Shown: positions 6,267 to 14,328 of the stretch, piece after piece
Layout of the letters: every line of letters begins with the position of its first letter
How positions within the stretch are numbered: position 1 is the stretch's first letter
NCBI RefSeq assembly: GCF_002422095.1
Contig: NZ_DITB01000054.1
Location: forward strand, 283-19,268
Direction of reading: 5' to 3'
Source: Flavobacterium sp. UBA6195
Lineage (GTDB): Bacteria > Bacteroidota > Bacteroidia > Flavobacteriales > Flavobacteriaceae
Length of the DNA: 18,986 nucleotides
The notes under the pieces: generated by a model
What the model saw: only the letters and a program-made list of their open reading frames with translations
What the model was told of the DNA's origin: nothing
The model's database searches: none
Program-made: the position numbers and the translations under genes

Positions 6267-8453
6267 TTACTTCGTAAATAACAATTCTCTGTATTTTGTT
6301 AGTGTCCAAAGTTCGTCGTCTACTAACAATTCTAATTTGTCAGCGTGGTAACGAATTTCTTCGAAGTATGGTTTTACTTTATCGCAATAAGCGTCGGCCA
6401 TTTTTTCTGTGCTAGTTAAGGCGTTTGCTTTTTTACGTTCTTCTGTCATTTTTTCTACTTTCGTATTAATCCCTTCGATGTGTTCTGAAATTTCTTTGAT
6501 TAATGAAATTTGCTCTTTTGCAATTTTCTCAAAGTCTTTTCCAAAGATTTCTTTTAATCCTTTTACGTTTTCAATTAACACATTTTGGTAACGAATAGCC
6601 GTTGGAACTACATGATTACGAGCGATATCACCTAAAACTCGACCTTCGATTTGGATTTTTTTCACGTATTCTTCTAATTCAATTTCGTAACGTGATTCTA
6701 CCTCTACATGATTCATTACGCCCATTTCTCCAAACAACTCAATTGCTTTTTTAGAAACTTTTGCTTTTAATGCTTTTGGAGTTGTTTTATGATTGCTTAA
6801 TCCACGTTTTTTAGCTTCTTTTTCCCAAGCTTCGCTATAACCATCGCCTTCAAAAAGGATAGTTTTCGTTTGCTTGATATATTCTCTTAAAACATTAAAA
6901 ATCGCTTCGTCTTTCTTTAAATCTTTTTTCTCAATTAAAGCATCCACTTCAATTTTGAAATCTTTTAATTGTTTTGCCACAATTGTATTTAAAGTCGTCA
7001 TTGAAACGGCACAGTTTGCAGAAGAACCAACTGCTCTGAACTCAAATTTATTTCCTGTAAAAGCAAATGGAGAAGTTCTGTTTCTATCGGTATTGTCTAA
7101 TAAAACGTCTGGTAATTTACCAACTACGTTTAATTTTAAATCCGTCTTTTCTTCTGGTGATAATTTCCCTTGAGAAACACCTTCTAACTCAGCCAACACT
7201 TTAGTTAATTGTTGTCCGATGAAAACCGAAATAATTGCTGGTGGCGCCTCGTTAGCTCCTAAACGGTGGTCGTTGCTTGCTGATGCAATCGAAGCTCTTA
7301 ACAATTCTTCATAATCATGAACCGCTTTAATCGTATTTATAAAAAAAGTCAAGAATTGTAAGTTACTCATTGGCGTTTTTCCTGGAGATAATAAGTTAAT
7401 TCCAGTATCTGTTGCTAATGACCAGTTATTATGTTTACCAGAACCATTAACTCCTTTGAATGGCTTTTCGTGGAATAATACCTTAAAATCGTGACGTTCA
7501 GCCACTTTTTGCATTACATCCATTAATAATGAGTTGTGGTCAACCGCTAAATTCGTTTCTTCAAAGATTGGTGCTAACTCAAATTGATTTGGTGCAACCT
7601 CATTATGACGAGTTTTAACTGGAATTCCCAACAACATACATTCGTTTTCTAAATCACGCATATACGTTAAAACTCTGGTAGGAATCGAACCAAAATAATG
7701 GTCGTCTAATTGTTGTCCTTTTGCAGCAGTGTGACCTAACAAAGTTCTTCCTGTTGCTAACAAATCAGGTCTTGACGCAGCTAAAGCACTATCCACCAAG
7801 AAATATTCTTGTTCCCAACCTAAAGTTGGTGTTACTCTTTTTACGTTTTTATCGAAGTATTTTGCAACCTCAATAGCTGCCAAATCTACTGCTTGTAACG
7901 CTCTTAATAAAGGGGTTTTGTTATCTAATGCTTCTCCAGTATACGATACGAAAACCGTTGGAATACATAAAGTAGTTCCGAAAATAAATGCTGGAGATGT
8001 TGGATCCCAAGCGGTATATCCTCTTGCTTCAAACGTATTACGAATTCCTCCATTTGGAAAAGAAGACGCATCCGGTTCTTGTTGTACCAATTGACTTCCA
8101 CCGAATTTTTCTACTGGATCACTTCCATCAGGAAATGTTTCAAAGAAAGCATCGTGCTTTTCCGCAGTGGTTCCGGTTAAAGGTTGGAACCAGTGCGTGT
8201 AATGAGTTACTCCTTTAGATAATGCCCACTCTTTCATTCCCAATGCAATATAATCGGCAATTTTTCGGTCGATTTTTACTCCTTCAGCAGCAGCTTTAAC
8301 GGCTTTGTAAGCCTCTGGGGTTAAAAACTGTCGCATTGCTTTATCTCCAAAAACATTACTACCAAAAATAGCTGATTTTCTGTCCAATTCCTCTACGTGA
8401 ACTGGTTTTCTGTCGGTTGCCTTTCTTAAAGCTTGAAAACGAAATGTTGACAT
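6267..8453 (-). CDS. glnA: Glutamine synthetase type III (GlnN class)
   Basis: The enzyme makes glutamine from glutamate, ammonium and ATP in the cytoplasm, the main entry of ammonium into biosynthesis. The 728-residue length is typical of the large GSIII class, common in Bacteroidota, rather than the ~470 residues of GSI. Features by residue: the GSIII-specific N-terminal region with 'HWFQPLTGTTAEKHDAF' (87-103), catalytic glutamates in 'GWEQEYFLV' (212-220), 'TRHNEVAPNQFELAP' (281-295), 'KGVNGSGKHNNWSL' (333-346) around the glutamate/ATP site, and 'NRTSPFAFTGNKFEFRAVGSS' region (458-478). The C-terminal third is helical. I see no adenylylation-type tyrosine motif of GSI. It stands alone as a transcription unit, divergent from a DUF1543 gene, with a palindrome in the shared upstream region and a terminator behind. 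Gene naming varies (glnA or glnN). Confidence 0.97.
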   Translation of the reverse strand: MSTFRFQALRKATDRKPVHVEELDRKSAIFGSNVFGDKAMRQFLTPEAYKAVKAAAEGVKIDRKIADYIALGMKEWALSKGVTHYTHWFQPLTGTTAEKHDAFFETFPDGSDPVEKFGGSQLVQQEPDASSFPNGGIRNTFEARGYTAWDPTSPAFIFGTTLCIPTVFVSYTGEALDNKTPLLRALQAVDLAAIEVAKYFDKNVKRVTPTLGWEQEYFLVDSALAASRPDLLATGRTLLGHTAAKGQQLDDHYFGSIPTRVLTYMRDLENECMLLGIPVKTRHNEVAPNQFELAPIFEETNLAVDHNSLLMDVMQKVAERHDFKVLFHEKPFKGVNGSGKHNNWSLATDTGINLLSPGKTPMSNLQFLTFFINTIKAVHDYEELLRASIASASNDHRLGANEAPPAIISVFIGQQLTKVLAELEGVSQGKLSPEEKTDLKLNVVGKLPDVLLDNTDRNRTSPFAFTGNKFEFRAVGSSANCAVSMTTLNTIVAKQLKDFKIEVDALIEKKDLKKDEAIFNVLREYIKQTKTILFEGDGYSEAWEKEAKKRGLSNHKTTPKALKAKVSKKAIELFGEMGVMNHVEVESRYEIELEEYVKKIQIEGRVLGDIARNHVVPTAIRYQNVLIENVKGLKEIFGKDFEKIAKEQISLIKEISEHIEGINTKVEKMTEERKKANALTSTEKMADAYCDKVKPYFEEIRYHADKLELLVDDELWTLTKYRELLFTK

Positions 8454-8493
8454 AAGTTGTGTGTGTTTAAAGTTATACCCTTGAAAAGTTATG

Positions 8494-8501
8494 CAAATAT
8501 A
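8494..8501 (-). promoter_or_regulatory. -7 box of glutamine synthetase gene
   Basis: On the minus strand the sequence reads TATATTTG, an exact TAnnTTTG match, 41 nt before the ATG. This predicts a leader of about 36 nt. No TTG is visible at the usual 19-nt spacing upstream, where the DNA is almost pure A/T, so activator help is possible. Confidence 0.5.
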
Positions 8502-8529
8502 TAATTTTTTTATATTTTTTTATAAATAC

Positions 8530-8548
8530 ACCCCTATTTTTTAGGGGT
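8530..8548. promoter_or_regulatory. Perfect palindrome between divergent glnA and DUF1543 genes (candidate operator)
   Basis: ACCCCTA (8530-8536) and TAGGGGT (8542-8548) form a perfect 7-bp inverted repeat with a 5-nt T spacer, conspicuous in an otherwise A/T-only region. It lies 28 nt before the DUF1543 ATG, covering its expected -33 region, and about 30 nt upstream of the glnA -7 box. It is not followed by a T run in a position that would make it a gene-end terminator. A regulator binding here could act on both genes. Confidence 0.45.
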
Positions 8549-8575
8549 AAAAAATTTTTTTAGTACTTTTACATT

Positions 8576-9139
8576 ATGAAAACATCTAATTTATACATGA
8601 TAATGCTAGGTTGCACCCCAAAAGGTCGTTTTACCGAACAACACGATATCTTTTTTGGTATTGGAAATGGTTTGAAAGAATTAATTCCATACATGAAAGA
8701 TTTTTGGCCTGAAGCTAAAGGAAGAATCCATATCGATGCTTGGCAAAAAGTAACTTCTGTTGATGGATTTGCTATTGAAATAGTTTCAAATAAGGAAAAA
8801 TTAGAACAAGAAGAGCAATTATTTTTTTTAAACTTAGGCGGATATAAAGAAGGAGAATTTGAAGAATATCATTATAAAGTATTAGCAGTTGCTAAAACAA
8901 AAGCCGAAGCCATTAAGAAAGCCAAACAAACTACTTTCTATAAACATTATGGTTTCAAAGGAGCCGAATCACATATTGATGATAAATATGGAGTTGATGT
9001 TGATGATATTCACAATATTGAAGATATTCTTTTGGATAAATTCAAATCGAAGTATCGTTTGAAAATAACAAAAACCAATGTAATTTCAGAAGATGAAAAG
9101 CACATTGGTTATTTAAAATTGGATAAAATATTGGCATAA
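8576..9139 (+). CDS. DUF1543 domain protein
   Basis: This 187-residue cytoplasmic protein matches DUF1543, a family without a known function. The typical start is present: 'LYMIMLGCTPKGRFTEQHDIFFGIG' with the GR...E.HD motif, then 'FWPEAKGRIHIDAWQKV..VDGFAIEI'. The protein appears to contain two related halves: residues ~5-70 and ~83-145, the second with 'FFLNLGGYKEGEFEEYHYKVLAVA', a lysine-rich helix and 'ESHIDDKYGVDVDDI', echoing 'HIDAW' in the first. It is transcribed away from glutamine synthetase with only 122 bp between. The near-consensus box TACTTTTA (8564-8571) would put transcription start at or next to the ATG, so the mRNA may be leaderless. No functional inference is justified beyond possible co-regulation with glnA. 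Confidence 0.82.
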   Translation: MKTSNLYMIMLGCTPKGRFTEQHDIFFGIGNGLKELIPYMKDFWPEAKGRIHIDAWQKVTSVDGFAIEIVSNKEKLEQEEQLFFLNLGGYKEGEFEEYHYKVLAVAKTKAEAIKKAKQTTFYKHYGFKGAESHIDDKYGVDVDDIHNIEDILLDKFKSKYRLKITKTNVISEDEKHIGYLKLDKILA

Positions 9140-9171
9140 AAAAGAGCTATCGGATTGGATAGCTCTTATGT
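9139..9171. terminator. Bidirectional terminator between DUF1543 and lipoprotein genes
   Basis: The perfect 10-bp stem AAGAGCTATC/GATAGCTCTT (9142-9151 and 9158-9167) with loop GGATTG sits in the 37-bp gap between convergent genes. A-rich DNA precedes it and T-rich DNA follows, so it can work on both strands. Confidence 0.87.
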
Positions 9172-9176
9172 TTTAT

Positions 9177-9695
9177 TTACATTTCAATCTTAGTTACTTT
9201 AGCAGAATCTAAATTAAAATGTTCTTTTACTGAATTATAATCTTCAAAGTCAAATTTACCAGAAGATGATTTGTTATTCTCGTAAGCCGGAATGACTACT
9301 ACTCTGAACACTTGATCTAATCTATTCCCATTGGGTAATCCTGGTAAATCATATCCAAATAAACTTACTTGTGCATCATATCGAGTAAAATCATTTCTAT
9401 ATCCAAAATCCAGAGTACCGTCATCAAAATAATAGGTTTCTGGTAATAATTTCCAAACATCTCCATCAGCACCATAATCCACTAAACGATAAACCAAAAC
9501 CATGTCAGTTGTATAAGTGGCGTGTGGATATGCTAATAAAGCCGAATATCCATTTGCATAAGTTAAGTCAACATTAGTATATTCAAAAACTTCACTTATA
9601 GTATCACTATCATAATCATCTCGAACTTCATTAACTGTACAACTTTGAAGTGTTATCATCCCGATAAAAGCTATCAATAAAGTAATTTTCTTCAT
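9177..9695 (-). CDS. Putative lipoprotein of unknown function
   Basis: This 172-residue protein begins with a lipoprotein signal peptide: 'MKKITLLIAFIGMITLQSC', lipobox LQSC with the lipidated Cys19. The mature part is acidic and rich in Tyr and Asp (e.g. 'RDDYDSDTISEVFEYTNVDL'), with alternating hydrophobic/polar segments suggesting beta structure ('AQVSLFGYDLPGLPNGNRLDQVFRVVVIPA') and a final helix containing 'YNSVKEHFNLD'. I do not recognise the family; similar small envelope lipoproteins annotated as hypothetical are common in Flavobacteriaceae. It is a single gene, converging with DUF1543 and divergent from the small-protein gene at 9802. No convincing -7 box is visible upstream. Confidence 0.8.
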   Translation of the reverse strand: MKKITLLIAFIGMITLQSCTVNEVRDDYDSDTISEVFEYTNVDLTYANGYSALLAYPHATYTTDMVLVYRLVDYGADGDVWKLLPETYYFDDGTLDFGYRNDFTRYDAQVSLFGYDLPGLPNGNRLDQVFRVVVIPAYENNKSSSGKFDFEDYNSVKEHFNLDSAKVTKIEM

Positions 9696-9772
9696 AATCT
9701 TTGAGTTTTAAATTATTTCCTATTTAATCATAACCAATTGTTGTGCCAAAAATTTATCATACTTTATTTTCG

Positions 9773-9780
9773 TATCTTTG
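9773..9780 (+). promoter_or_regulatory. -7 box for the small protein / YchJ unit
   Basis: TATCTTTG is an exact TAnnTTTG match 21 nt before the ATG at 9802, predicting a leader of about 17 nt. This supports real expression of the short gene that follows. Confidence 0.5.
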
Positions 9781-9801
9781 AAACTTCAAAAAAGCTTGTA
9801 A

Positions 9802-9942
9802 ATGGGAAGAAATAATCCAAAAAATATTAAAGCGCATAACGATAAATTACACAAAGAACAGGCAAAAGAAAAAGCTAAAAAGAATGCTCGTGCCGAAAAA
9901 TTGAAAGAGATTACTAGAATGTTCAATGAATCTAAACAATAA
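9802..9942 (+). CDS. Small basic protein, 46 residues, unknown function
   Basis: The frame begins MGRNNPKNIKAHNDKLHKEQ and ends in FNESKQ. It is very rich in Lys, Ala and Glu and is probably one long amphipathic helix from about residue 12 to 42. It has no signal peptide and no cysteines. Support for a real gene: an exact -7 box just upstream, an ATG at a sensible distance, clean codons, and a stop three bases before the ATG of the YchJ-like gene, so the two are very likely co-transcribed. The high positive charge suggests contact with nucleic acid or ribosomes, but this is only an inference. I do not recognise a family. Confidence 0.6.
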   Translation: MGRNNPKNIKAHNDKLHKEQAKEKAKKNARAEKLKEITRMFNESKQ

Positions 9943-9945
9943 TTT

Positions 9946-10317
9946 ATGCCGAATTGTTATTGCGGAAATTCTATTCCTTTTCAAGACTGTTGCGAACCTT
10001 ATATTAAAGGAATTGATAATGCTCCAACAGCAGAAAAATTAATGCGGTCTCGTTACAGCGCTTTTGCATCAGGTGCCGCTGATTATTTGGCAAACACTAC
10101 TCATATTTCTAAAAGACGCTACCACAACAAAAAAGAGATTTTAGCTTGGAGTAAAGCCAACAAATGGTTAAAACTAGAAGTTTTAGCTTCAACTGAAACC
10201 ACAGTAACTTTCAAAGCTTATTATTTGGATGAAAATTTAAAAGCACAAGTCCACTATGAACATTCTACTTTTAAATTCGAAAATAATAAATGGTTTTATG
10301 TGGATGGAGAATATTAA
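9946..10317 (+). CDS. YchJ-family (UPF0225) protein with SEC-C zinc motif
   Basis: The 123-residue protein has an N-terminal SEC-C-type metal motif, C-Y-C-G-x8-C-C (Cys4, Cys6, Cys15, Cys16), which in SecA and YchJ binds zinc. This is followed by the YchJ signature 'TAEKLMRSRYSAFASGAADYL' and an NTF2-like fold with 'WLKLEVLAS', 'VTFKAYYL' and the C-terminal 'F...NNKWFYVDGEY'. The family is widespread and poorly characterised; the metal-binding and SecA-like motif suggests a role in protein contacts. It is slightly shorter than E. coli YchJ (about 150 residues), which has a second cysteine-rich motif at its C-terminus that is absent here. The stop codon overlaps the stop of the convergent gene by four bases. 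Confidence 0.88.
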   Translation: MPNCYCGNSIPFQDCCEPYIKGIDNAPTAEKLMRSRYSAFASGAADYLANTTHISKRRYHNKKEILAWSKANKWLKLEVLASTETTVTFKAYYLDENLKAQVHYEHSTFKFENNKWFYVDGEY

Positions 10318-10790
10318 ATTCTCTTTTTGATTGGAATCCAAATTTCCTCTTCAGAATCAGGAGCGTTATTTTTGTATTTTTCTCCTAAAATTTCAAATTG
10401 AGGACGATTATCTAATTCATATTCGGAATTTGGCAGCCAAAATCCAAAAATATAACCAAAAGTTTCTCTTGCTTTTGAAGCATCTCCAATATGATTGAAA
10501 ACAGCATACAAACCTTCCTCAACAATTAATGACTGCATTCCTTCGGGAAGAAAATCAAAATCTGATACAGGAACCACAGCCCATTTTACAAATTCGGTTT
10601 GTGGGTTGAAATCGAAATTTTCAGGGTTGATTTGAATGTTAAATAAATCTTTGCCAATCGCATTTCGAATTTCATTTCTTCTAGGCATAAAACTACTCCA
10701 TAACTCAAAAGCACGATAATCAGTATAAGTAAATGAAAGATTTTTACCTATAAATTTTGTCTCGGGAAATATTTTAATGGTTGGTTTCAT
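10314..10790 (-). CDS. GyrI-like / AraC effector-binding domain protein
   Basis: The 158-residue protein is a stand-alone GyrI-like small-molecule-binding domain, the fold of the effector domains of AraC-type regulators such as Rob and of SbmC/GyrI. Visible hallmarks are an N-terminal strand, a long central helix, 'KWAVVPVSDFDFLPEGMQSLIVEEGLYAVFNHIGDASKARETFGYI', then 'FGFWLPNSEYELDNRPQFEILGEKY' and the C-terminal 'EEIWIPIK' strand with the typical acidic residues. It has no DNA-binding domain, so it probably binds or modifies a small hydrophobic compound rather than acting as a regulator itself. It is a single gene, tail-to-tail with the YchJ gene (4-bp overlap of stops). An exact -7 box directly upstream suggests a leaderless message. 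Confidence 0.83.
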   Translation of the reverse strand: MKPTIKIFPETKFIGKNLSFTYTDYRAFELWSSFMPRRNEIRNAIGKDLFNIQINPENFDFNPQTEFVKWAVVPVSDFDFLPEGMQSLIVEEGLYAVFNHIGDASKARETFGYIFGFWLPNSEYELDNRPQFEILGEKYKNNAPDSEEEIWIPIKKRI

Positions 10791-10794
10791 GCTT

Positions 10795-10802
10795 CAAAAA
10801 TA
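10795..10802 (-). promoter_or_regulatory. -7 box of the GyrI-like gene
   Basis: Minus-strand TATTTTTG is an exact TAnnTTTG match ending five bases before the ATG (10790), which places the expected transcription start at the A of the start codon. It directly abuts the icmF terminator. Confidence 0.4.
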
Positions 10803-10832
10803 AAAAAATCTTTCATTTCTGAAAGGTTTTTT
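10803..10832 (-). terminator. Terminator of icmF
   Basis: AAAAAATCTTTC (10803-10814) pairs with GAAAGGTTTTTT (10821-10832) with one G-T type mismatch and loop ATTTCT. It lies 15 nt after the icmF stop on the minus strand, with a T run in that direction. Confidence 0.78.
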
Positions 10833-10846
10833 ATAAGATATTCAAA

Positions 10847-13800
10847 TTACATATTTCTTCTATACTGACCACCAACCTCAAATAATGCACTGGTGATTTG
10901 TCCTAACGAACACACCTTCGCAGCATCCATCAATTTTTCAAAAATGTTCTGATTTTGAATCGCTGCTTCTTGAATTATATTGATTTGGTTTTCAACTTCT
11001 TTGGCTTTAGCTTGATGTAAATTCTCTAATGTTTGGATTTGGAATTGCTTCTCCTCTTCTGTTGCACGAATTACTTCAGCTGGAATCACTGTTGGCGAAC
11101 CTTTTGAACTTAAGAACGTATTCACACCAATGATTGGGAATTCTCCAGTATGTTTCAAAGTTTCGTAATACAACGATTCCTCTTGAATTTTACTTCTTTG
11201 GTACATGGTTTCCATTGCACCTAAAACTCCACCTCTTTCGGTAATTCTATCAAATTCAGCTAAAACTGCTTCTTCTACCAAATCAGTTAATTCTTCAATA
11301 ATGAACGAACCTTGAATTGGATTTTCGTTTTTCGCTAAACCCAATTCTTTATTGATAATCAACTGAATTGCCATTGCTCTACGCACAGATTCTTCTGTTG
11401 GAGTGGTAATCGCCTCATCATAAGCATTGGTATGCAACGAATTACAGTTATCGTAAATGGCATATAACGCTTGTAAAGTCGTACGAATATCATTGAAGTC
11501 AATTTCTTGAGCATGTAAAGAACGTCCGGAAGTTTGAATGTGATATTTCAACATTTGTGCTCTTTCGTTGGCTCCGTATTTGTTTTTCATGGCTTTTGCC
11601 CAAATTTTACGAGCCACACGACCGATTACTGCATATTCAGGGTCGATTCCGTTTGAGAAAAAGAATGATAAATTTGGACCGAAGTCGTTGATGTTCATTC
11701 CTCTACTTAAATAATATTCTACATAAGTAAATCCATTCGCTAACGTAAACGCTAACTGCGTGATTGGATTGGCTCCCGCTTCCGCAATGTGATAACCTGA
11801 AATCGAAACCGAATAGAAGTTACGAACATTTTGCTTGATGAAATACTCTTGAACGTCCCCCATCAAACGAAGAGCAAACTCCGTAGAGAAAATACAAGTA
11901 TTTTGCGCTTGATCTTCTTTTAAGATATCGGCTTGAACTGTTCCACGAACTTGCGCTAACGTTTTCACTTTGATATCTTGGTATACATCCGCTGGTAACA
12001 CTTGGTCTCCCGTTACTCCTAAAAGCAACAATCCTAAACCATTGTTTCCTTCTGGTAATTCTCCGTTATATCTTGGACGCTCTAAACCTTTATCGTCGTA
12101 TAATTCTTTTTTCTTTTTCTCAACCTCTGCTTCTAAACCGTGTTCTTTGATGTATTTCTCACAGTTTTGATCGATAGCAGCGTTCATAAAGAAACCTAAC
12201 AACATTGGCGCTGGACCATTAATTGTCATAGAAACTGAAGTCGCTGGGTGACTCAAATCGAAACCTGAGTATAATTTTTTAGCATCATCTAAACAACAAA
12301 TAGAAACTCCTGCATTACCAATTTTCCCATAAATATCGGGTCTATGGTCTGGGTCATTTCCGTATAAGGTAACTGAGTCGAAAGCAGTTGATAATCGTTT
12401 TGCCGGCATTCCCAAAGAAACATAATGGAAACGACGATTGGTTCTTTCTGGACCTCCTTCTCCTGCAAACATACGCGTTGGATCTTCTCCTTCACGTTTG
12501 AATGGATATAATCCTGATGCGAATGGGAATTCTCCTGGTACGTTTTCTTGTAAATTCCATTTTAAGATATCGCCCCAAGCTTGGTATTTTGGTAAGGCAA
12601 CTTTTGGAATTTGAGAATGCGATAACGATTCGGTATGCGTTTCAATTTTGATTTCTTTGTCACGAACTTTAAACGAATAGACTGGATTTTTGTATTTGTT
12701 TACTTTTTCTTCCCAAGTTAAAAGAATCTCCCAATTGTATGGGTCTAAATTCATTTTTACTCGGTCGAATTCTTTTAATAATAAGCCTAAGAAATCTTTG
12801 TTGCTATCATTTACTTTTAACGAACTTTCAATAATTCCTGCTTTATCAATTTGTGGTAAATTTCCGTTAACTGATTCAATCGTTTTGAAAATTCCGTATA
12901 ACTTTTGAGCTACTTCTACTTGTGTTAAAGCAGTTTCGTCATATTTTCTGTTGTTTTCAGCAATTTCAGACAAATAACGTGTTCTGTGAGGCGGAATTAC
13001 GAAGATTTTCTCACTCATTTCACGTGTAATTTCGAAAGTCGATTTTAAATCCGCTCCTGTTTTGGCTACAATCTTATCCATGATAGATTTGTAAAGTGTA
13101 TTCATCCCAGGATCGTTGAATTGTGATGCAATCGTTCCGAAAATTGGCATCTTATCCGTATCCACATCCCAAAGATTGTGGTTACGTTGGTATTGCTTTT
13201 TTACATCGCGAATCGCATCTAAAGCGCCACGTTTGTCGAATTTATTTAACGCTACTAAATCCGCAAAATCCAACATATCGATTTTTTCCAACTGAGTTGC
13301 CGCTCCAAATTCCGGTGTCATTACATATAACGAAACATCAGAATGTTCTAAAATTTCGGTATCTGATTGACCAATTCCTGAAGTTTCTAAAATGATTAAA
13401 TCATATTTAGCCGCTTTCAACACTTGAATCGCTTCTGCTACATATTTCGATAACGCTAAATTCGATTGACGAGTCGCTAACGAACGCATATAAACACGAG
13501 AATTATTAATCGCATTCATACGAATTCTATCACCTAATAAAGCACCGCCTGTTTTACGTTTTGATGGGTCAACTGAAATTAATCCGATAGTTTTTTCGGG
13601 GAAATCAATTAAAAAACGACGCACTAATTCGTCTACTAACGAAGATTTTCCTGCACCACCCGTTCCTGTGATTCCTAAAACTGGGATTTTTGATGTTTCA
13701 TTCTTTTGGTGAATTTCATCAAAAACCGATTTTGCAATTTCTGGAAAATTCTCAGCTGCAGAAATTAATCTTGCAATTGCCGTTGGATTTTTCTCTTCAA

Positions 13801-14272
13801 TATGCGACAATTCTCCAGTAAGTTTATCACCAATTGGATAATCAGAACGTTGCACTAAATCGTTAATCATCCCTTGTAATCCCATGGCACGACCATCATC
13901 TGGAGAATAAATTCTTTCGATTCCGTATTCGTGTAATTCTGAAATTTCAGAAGGTAAAATTACACCTCCACCTCCACCAAATATTTTGATGTGACCTGCT
14001 CCTTTTTCCTTAAGCAAATCGTACATATATTTGAAATATTCGTTATGACCTCCTTGGTAAGATGTCAATGCAATCGCATTAGCATCTTCTTGGATAGCCG
14101 TATTTACTACTTCTTCCACACTTCTATCATGTCCAAGGTGAATTACCTCAACACCCGTAGCTTGAATAATTCTACGCATGATATTAATGGCTGCATCATG
14201 TCCATCAAAAAGTGACGCTGCGGTCACAATTCTTACTTTATTTTTAGGAATATAAGGAGTTTGTAGTTCCAT
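10847..14272 (-). CDS. icmF: Fused B12-dependent isobutyryl-CoA mutase IcmF (methylmalonyl-CoA mutase family)
   Basis: IcmF interconverts isobutyryl-CoA and n-butyryl-CoA with adenosylcobalamin, joining valine/branched-chain and straight-chain acyl-CoA metabolism; a built-in GTPase protects or reloads the cofactor. The 1141 residues carry the complete IcmF order. Residues ~12-145 form the B12-binding domain (D23-G-H25, axial histidine His25; S71; glycine run 99-103). Residues ~196-400 form a MeaB-like G domain (P-loop GTGGAGKS 203-210, VDPSKRKTGG, ETSGIGQSD 296-304, NKFD 343-346). Residues ~560-1135 form the mutase barrel (YHIAEAGANP with His828). In the acyl-binding site, the Tyr of methylmalonyl-CoA mutase (RQYAG) is Phe602 here (TRMFAG), and its Arg (VRNTY) is Gln790 (AQNTC), the isobutyryl-type pair. 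It stands alone with its own terminator. Often misannotated as methylmalonyl-CoA mutase. Confidence 0.94.
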   Translation of the reverse strand: MELQTPYIPKNKVRIVTAASLFDGHDAAINIMRRIIQATGVEVIHLGHDRSVEEVVNTAIQEDANAIALTSYQGGHNEYFKYMYDLLKEKGAGHIKIFGGGGGVILPSEISELHEYGIERIYSPDDGRAMGLQGMINDLVQRSDYPIGDKLTGELSHIEEKNPTAIARLISAAENFPEIAKSVFDEIHQKNETSKIPVLGITGTGGAGKSSLVDELVRRFLIDFPEKTIGLISVDPSKRKTGGALLGDRIRMNAINNSRVYMRSLATRQSNLALSKYVAEAIQVLKAAKYDLIILETSGIGQSDTEILEHSDVSLYVMTPEFGAATQLEKIDMLDFADLVALNKFDKRGALDAIRDVKKQYQRNHNLWDVDTDKMPIFGTIASQFNDPGMNTLYKSIMDKIVAKTGADLKSTFEITREMSEKIFVIPPHRTRYLSEIAENNRKYDETALTQVEVAQKLYGIFKTIESVNGNLPQIDKAGIIESSLKVNDSNKDFLGLLLKEFDRVKMNLDPYNWEILLTWEEKVNKYKNPVYSFKVRDKEIKIETHTESLSHSQIPKVALPKYQAWGDILKWNLQENVPGEFPFASGLYPFKREGEDPTRMFAGEGGPERTNRRFHYVSLGMPAKRLSTAFDSVTLYGNDPDHRPDIYGKIGNAGVSICCLDDAKKLYSGFDLSHPATSVSMTINGPAPMLLGFFMNAAIDQNCEKYIKEHGLEAEVEKKKKELYDDKGLERPRYNGELPEGNNGLGLLLLGVTGDQVLPADVYQDIKVKTLAQVRGTVQADILKEDQAQNTCIFSTEFALRLMGDVQEYFIKQNVRNFYSVSISGYHIAEAGANPITQLAFTLANGFTYVEYYLSRGMNINDFGPNLSFFFSNGIDPEYAVIGRVARKIWAKAMKNKYGANERAQMLKYHIQTSGRSLHAQEIDFNDIRTTLQALYAIYDNCNSLHTNAYDEAITTPTEESVRRAMAIQLIINKELGLAKNENPIQGSFIIEELTDLVEEAVLAEFDRITERGGVLGAMETMYQRSKIQEESLYYETLKHTGEFPIIGVNTFLSSKGSPTVIPAEVIRATEEEKQFQIQTLENLHQAKAKEVENQINIIQEAAIQNQNIFEKLMDAAKVCSLGQITSALFEVGGQYRRNM

Positions 14273-14328
14273 ATGTAATTTTTGTTCGTTTTAAAGGGTG
14301 CAATTTACGAATTTAATAATTTTATTTC

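Noticed and set aside
12289..12495. 68-codon minus-strand frame inside icmF
   Set aside because: It is the out-of-frame shadow of the conserved mutase domain.
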